In this document: piece after piece, positions 31,349-34,586 of the stretch
Layout: every line of letters begins with the position of its first letter
Numbering within the stretch: position 1 is the stretch's first letter
DNA from: Chloroflexota bacterium
GTDB taxonomy: Bacteria > Chloroflexota > UBA6077 > FW602-bin22 > JACPRP01
Length of the DNA stretch: 34,586 bases
Assembly: GCA_023480885.1 (NCBI GenBank)
Contig: JAMCWX010000016.1
Coordinates: 392 to 34,977, forward strand
Reading direction: 5' to 3'
The notes under the pieces: generated by a model
What the model was told of the DNA's origin: nothing
What the model saw: only the letters and a program-made list of their open reading frames with translations
Databases searched by the model: none
Translations under genes and position numbers: made by a program

Positions 31349-32667
31349 CTGTCCGTCTCCTCCGCAAATATGGCCCGCAATCGCGTCAAGGCGTCCTCGA
31401 AAGTCGCCCCCTCGTCGATTCCCTGGCGCAGGAAGCTCGTTATTACTGGCATCAACTGAATCGCCCGATCTATCTGGGCGTTGCTGCCGGGCACGTACGC
31501 GCCAATGTTGATCAGGTCTCTGGCGCTGCGATACGTGGCCACAACATCCCGCAGCTTGCCCGCAAGCCGTTGATGCTCCTTGTCCGTGATGTTCGTCATC
31601 ACCCTGCTCACGCTCGTCAACACGTCTATGGCAGGGTAGTGGTTCTCCGCCGCCAGCTCACGCGATAGGTGAATGTGCCCGTCGAGAATGCTTCTCACCG
31701 TATCCGTTATCGGCTCGGTTATATCGTCTCCCTCCACCAGCACGGTGTAGAAGCCCGTTATCGTCCCCTTCTCGGAAGTGCCCGTGCGCTCCATCAGCTT
31801 GGGCAGGAGGGCGAACACCGAGGGGGGATAGCCCTTGACTGCTGGTGGCTCGCCAACCGTGAGCCCTATCTCTCTCTGGGCCATAGCGAAGCGCGTTACC
31901 GAATCCATCATAAAGGTGACGTCGAGGCCCTGGTCTCGGAAGTACTCGGCGATGGTCGTGGCCACCCAGGCGGCTTTGATGCGCAGGAGGGAAGGCTGGT
32001 CTGAGGTGGAGACGACGATGACGGACCTTCGCAGGCCCTCTTCGCCCAGGTCACGCTCGATGAACTCCTGGACCTCGCGTCCTCGCTCGCCGATGAGGGC
32101 GATGACGTTGACGTCGGACCTGGCGTTGCGGGCGATCATGCCCATCATCGTGCTCTTGCCGACGCCGCTGCCAGAGAAGATGCCCATTCGCTGGCCCTTG
32201 CCGCAGGTGAGGAGTCCGTCGATGGCCCTGACGCCAGTCTGGAGTGGAGTGTCGATCCTCCTTCTGGCCAACGGGGAGGGCGGATTGCTCCTGACGGAAT
32301 AGCGCCGGGCACATCGTAGCTCGCCCTTGTCGTCGATAGGGTTGCACAGGCCGTCGACAACCCTGCCGAGGAGCTCGGTACCAGCGGGGACGGAGAACTG
32401 GCGGCCGCTGGCGAAGACGGCGCTGCCAGGCTTGACGCCCTGGATCTCGGCGAAGGGCATAAGGATGAGGCGATCGTTCTTGAAGCCCACGACCTCAGCC
32501 GAGATGCGCCTGCCGTCTCGTTCGGGGTAGATGTGGCAAATCTCGCCGACCTGAAGGCGTAGGCCTTCGGCCTCGATGCTGAGGCCGATCACCTGCGCCA
32601 CCTTGCCCTGGAATCGTACTGGGATTACTTGTTGCAGCGCTAGTTGAAAGCGGGAAAGGTCGATCAT
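31342..32667 (-). CDS. fliI: Flagellum-specific ATPase FliI
   Basis: Type III export ATPase of 441 residues, related to F1 beta. The Walker A motif is GIFSGSGVGKST (K171), with ALIGERGREVQEFIERDLGEEGL, the Walker B region VTFMMDSVTRFAMAQREIGLTVGEPP and the KGYPPSVFALLPKLMERTG segment all intact. It unfolds and energises export of rod, hook and filament subunits. It lies 6 nt after fliH, which regulates it. Length and motifs are normal. Confidence 0.97.
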   Translation of the reverse strand: MIDLSRFQLALQQVIPVRFQGKVAQVIGLSIEAEGLRLQVGEICHIYPERDGRRISAEVVGFKNDRLILMPFAEIQGVKPGSAVFASGRQFSVPAGTELLGRVVDGLCNPIDDKGELRCARRYSVRSNPPSPLARRRIDTPLQTGVRAIDGLLTCGKGQRMGIFSGSGVGKSTMMGMIARNARSDVNVIALIGERGREVQEFIERDLGEEGLRRSVIVVSTSDQPSLLRIKAAWVATTIAEYFRDQGLDVTFMMDSVTRFAMAQREIGLTVGEPPAVKGYPPSVFALLPKLMERTGTSEKGTITGFYTVLVEGDDITEPITDTVRSILDGHIHLSRELAAENHYPAIDVLTSVSRVMTNITDKEHQRLAGKLRDVVATYRSARDLINIGAYVPGSNAQIDRAIQLMPVITSFLRQGIDEGATFEDALTRLRAIFAEETDRC

Positions 32668-32673
32668 TTGCGT

Positions 32674-33453
32674 CTACCTCGCGCTCGCTTCCAGTTCCGC
32701 GTGGAAAGCTTTTTCGATCTCGGCTAGCCTGGTTTCGATCTGCGCGTCCACAACCGAGCTGTTCGTCTCGATGATGCATCCACCTACCTGGACGCTCGGG
32801 TCTGATGCCAGCTCGATGTTCTTGCCAGGCGCGCCGATCTGGCCTTCTTCCCAGTAGGAGCGCAGAATCTCCAGGTCCTCTGGGTTGACGCGCACGCGGA
32901 TGACGTCCATGATATCCACGTATTGCAGAGCGCCATTGACCATAGAGACGACGAGGGAGCGGTCCTCGGCGAGGCGTTTATGCACTACTTTCTCGGCGAT
33001 GGACAGCGCCAGCTCCACGACGGCCTCTTCGGAGGTGCTCAGGATCCACGACATATCGACGGCCACGTTCCTGGCCAACTCGCCAATCCGTCGGACGTCG
33101 TCGAGGACGTTGGTCCTAGCCGCAGCCAATCCGTCGACGTAGCCTTTTTGATAGCCTTCTTCGCGGGCCTGCAGCAGGATTTCGTCGGCTCTGTCGTTTG
33201 CCTCGTCCAGGATCGCTTTAGCTTCCGCTTGCGCGATGCGCAAGACATCTTCAGCCTCGCCCGTCCACGGCAGCGCCCGAGTCTGCTCCGCTAACCCCGA
33301 TGGACCTTCCTCGCCACAGAGAGGCGAGGCTGCACCCCTGTCGTCGTTACGTCGCGCAACTGCAGTTGCGGCTACCCCGCGCGTGACCCCTTGACCCACC
33401 AGCACCTTCTGAGGGCGCAAGTTGTGGAGTTTAATTATATTGGAGTATGACAT
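32674..33453 (-). CDS. fliH: Flagellar assembly protein FliH
   Basis: Stator-like negative regulator of FliI, 259 residues, related to F1 b/delta. The middle helix (EDVLRIAQAEAKAILDEANDRADEILLQAREEGYQKGYVDGL) is followed by the conserved C-terminal domain with LSIAEKVVHKRL, VRVNPEDLEIL and SVQVGGCIIETNSSVVDAQIETRL. ATG 33453 is preferred over the ATG two codons upstream because GAGG is 8 nt from it and only 2 nt from the other. fliF and fliG, which often precede fliH, are not present in this window. Confidence 0.92.
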   Translation of the reverse strand: MSYSNIIKLHNLRPQKVLVGQGVTRGVAATAVARRNDDRGAASPLCGEEGPSGLAEQTRALPWTGEAEDVLRIAQAEAKAILDEANDRADEILLQAREEGYQKGYVDGLAAARTNVLDDVRRIGELARNVAVDMSWILSTSEEAVVELALSIAEKVVHKRLAEDRSLVVSMVNGALQYVDIMDVIRVRVNPEDLEILRSYWEEGQIGAPGKNIELASDPSVQVGGCIIETNSSVVDAQIETRLAEIEKAFHAELEASAR

Positions 33454-33489
33454 CGTCATAACCTCGCAAGTTCTCGATTTATGGCTGGT

Positions 33490-33510
33490 CGCGGCACTAA
33501 AGTGCTCGCG
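33490..33510. repeat. Short palindrome upstream of fliH
   Basis: CGCG-GCACT (33490-33498), loop AA, AGTGC (33501-33505), a bulged T and CGCG (33507-33510). The hairpin lies in the 131-nt spacer between the two-CW gene and fliH. It resembles the GGCACTAAAGTGC-type interspersed palindromes found in several phyla. No other element was seen in this spacer. Confidence 0.5.
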
Positions 33511-33584
33511 TCAGGCTGCAGTTAGGCGACGCCGGCGCTGCAAGGCCTGGCGAGCCCGAACACTTACTGCTCCCCAAGCTTGCG

Positions 33585-33800
33585 TTACCTGCGCTGCGCG
33601 GTACCCATCGCCGAGGCGATAGCCCGCGCGATGCGGCTGAGGATGACGGGGCAGGTCTCGCAACTTGCCGCAGCGTCGCTGTTGATAGCGGTTCCTGGCA
33701 CGTCCCAGCAGTTTTTCCTCGCCCTGTACGCTGAACACGCCGCCCGTTCTTTCTCCCCACAGTTCTTGATTTCCCAGCAAAATGGTTCCTTGGCCTCCAT
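33585..33800 (-). CDS. Small two-CW cysteine-rich protein
   Basis: A 71-residue protein with FCWEIKNCG (C8-W9, C14), C22, NCW (C31-W32), a DVPGT segment and CETC (C47, C50). This matches the recurring 'CWE..KNCG...C...NCW...GT...C..C' pattern known as the two-CW domain, found alone or fused to signalling proteins. The cysteines could bind a metal or cofactor; the function is not established. AGGAG lies 8 nt before the ATG, and the gene starts 12 nt after the DnaA domain I-like gene. It probably shares a transcript with the flagellar genes. Confidence 0.75.
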   Translation of the reverse strand: MEAKEPFCWEIKNCGEKERAACSAYRARKNCWDVPGTAINSDAAASCETCPVILSRIARAIASAMGTAQRR

Positions 33801-33812
33801 TTGGGTCTCCTT

Positions 33813-34523
33813 TCACTCTCTCCGTCGTGTCGCAGGCGTCGCGCTCGGTTGCACCTCGCACCTCACAGGCACGTCCTGGCCAATGACCTGATAAACTCCC
33901 TTGCGAATGATGCCCAAGAGCCGTTCGTTTATCCAGTCACGAGCGAACGCGCTGGGTACGCCGACGACGACGACATCACCGTTCACGCCGAGCACTGTAC
34001 AATGTCGCAGCCACATCTCGTAGTTGGCCTTGCTTGTCAGCGCTCTCAACTCCTGCAACACAGAGGGCCACAGTTGCTTGACGGAAACCCTAGTTCCGGG
34101 GAGGTAGGTGCCTTGTATGGAGATGTTCCCACCGTCGGCATCCTCCGCTGTGGCCTTCTCGACGAGCGACGTTTGTTCCTCGCGGGTAGCTTCCGCTTTA
34201 CTCTTCTTTCCTAGCTCCAATTGAATCTGGCCTTCAGCAGCCAACTCTCTAATGGTATTGACGAACACGGCGCCCATGTTCACGCCATCGTCGATCTGTC
34301 CCTGCCTTTCGGCAACCTCCAGCGCTGCGGTGAATACCTCCAGGTGCTCTGGGTACAGTTGCGTCAGCGTGGAGAAGAACATGCCTTTGGAGTGGTGGTC
34401 GTTGAGGGTTTGAGCCGCGTACTCGACCAAAGGGGTCACCGCTGCGCGGATGTCGCGTTTGCGCGCTAGCGTCAGGTCGATAGTTATATCTCTATATATA
34501 TAGTTAGAAGTTAACGTTAACAC
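33813..34523 (-). CDS. Protein with a C-terminal DnaA domain I-like module
   Basis: A 236-residue protein. The last 85 residues (LWPSVLQELRALTSKANYEMWLRHCTVLGVNGDVVVVGVPSAFARDWINERLLGIIRKGV) closely follow the N-terminal domain I of DnaA, which binds DnaB helicase and regulators. There is no AAA+ ATPase and no DNA-binding domain IV. The first 110 residues (IDLTLARKRDIRAAVTPLVEYAAQTL...) are helical and not recognised. Similar lone DnaA domain I proteins occur near replication or regulatory genes. The GTG start at 34523 has AGGA about 8 nt upstream. It is first in the apparent flagellar transcription unit, so a regulatory role there is possible but unproven. Confidence 0.6.
   Translation of the reverse strand: MLTLTSNYIYRDITIDLTLARKRDIRAAVTPLVEYAAQTLNDHHSKGMFFSTLTQLYPEHLEVFTAALEVAERQGQIDDGVNMGAVFVNTIRELAAEGQIQLELGKKSKAEATREEQTSLVEKATAEDADGGNISIQGTYLPGTRVSVKQLWPSVLQELRALTSKANYEMWLRHCTVLGVNGDVVVVGVPSAFARDWINERLLGIIRKGVYQVIGQDVPVRCEVQPSATPATRRRE
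34510..34521. promoter_or_regulatory. GTTAAC palindrome overlapping the first codons
   Basis: A 12-bp perfect palindrome, GTTAACGTTAAC, spans the start of the DnaA domain I-like gene, with a third GTTAAC at 34569-34574 on the far side of the -10 box. A TATATATATA run lies at 34492-34501. Repeated half-sites around a promoter can be an operator. No regulator can be named. Confidence 0.35.
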
Positions 34524-34547
34524 GGACCCATCCTGTGCTAACAGGGC

Positions 34548-34553
34548 ATTATA
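34548..34553 (-). promoter_or_regulatory. -10 box upstream of the DnaA domain I-like gene
   Basis: A perfect TATAAT on the - strand, about 25 nt before the GTG start at 34523. No good -35 hexamer is seen at 16-18 bp upstream, so activator dependence or a different promoter architecture is possible. Confidence 0.45.
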
Positions 34554-34586
34554 AGAGGCTTTATGCTGGTTAACGCCTTGTTGTGA

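Noticed and set aside
33497-33861. Alternative - strand frames of about 87 and 116 codons overlapping the two-CW gene.
   Set aside because: They lack domain signal, while the 33585-33800 frame has the two-CW cysteine pattern and an AGGAG site.

Overview
The window is a bacterial chromosome segment of moderate GC (roughly mid-50s %, estimated by eye). It looks like an anaerobic, flagellated bacterium of the Chloroflexota type. Pointers are the prmA-rsmE and Rel neighbourhood, a KorDABC oxidoreductase joined to a heterodisulfide-reductase (Hdr) locus, a type-A RNase P RNA, and UGA-directed selenocysteine in HdrA. The phylum is inference from gene content only. No tRNA, rRNA, CRISPR array or complete insertion sequence was seen.

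Left part (1-7140): the 3' end of a probable prmA, rsmE and a long Rel (ppGpp synthetase/hydrolase) gene lie on the + strand. On the - strand are a FecR-domain membrane protein, mtaB, and an acetyl-CoA acetyltransferase gene. That thiolase gene is broken by a 22-nt insertion, which is an inverted copy of its own 3' end.

Central part (7258-18018, all - strand): a large redox cluster read from a good promoter at 18072-18100. The order is korD-korA-korB-korC (2-oxoacid:ferredoxin oxidoreductase), a 1181-residue HdrA/GltD/HdrA-type fusion, a free MvhD-like protein, an HdrC-HdrB fusion, a selenocysteine HdrA with a C-terminal MvhD domain, and a small zinc ribbon not larger than 51 residues. The broken thiolase follows with its own promoter. 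The layout suggests that electrons from 2-oxoacid oxidation pass as reduced ferredoxin into a flavin-based bifurcating or confurcating Hdr assembly carrying an NAD(P)H-type GltD module. This is the strongest candidate for an undescribed system in the window.

Middle (18168-24887): RNase P RNA and an AcnA-type aconitase (- strand), decayed MNT and HEPN toxin-antitoxin gene pieces, a lipoprotein, a secreted GH5 cellulase with a CBM3-like tail and its own promoter, an internally deleted tex remnant, and a NarL-type response regulator.

Right part (24921-34523, - strand): a flagellar cluster read fliH-fliI-fliJ-lytic transglycosylase-flgB-glycoside hydrolase-fliK-flgD-flgE. It is headed by a DnaA domain I-like protein and a small two-CW cysteine protein. 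The clan GH-A-like enzyme between flgB and fliK has no signal peptide and is an unusual member of such an operon.

Several different short perfect palindromes (9896-9916, 12904-12921, 23749-23782, 33490-33510) look like interspersed REP-type repeats. Three of them lie inside coding sequence and supply linkers or C-termini.
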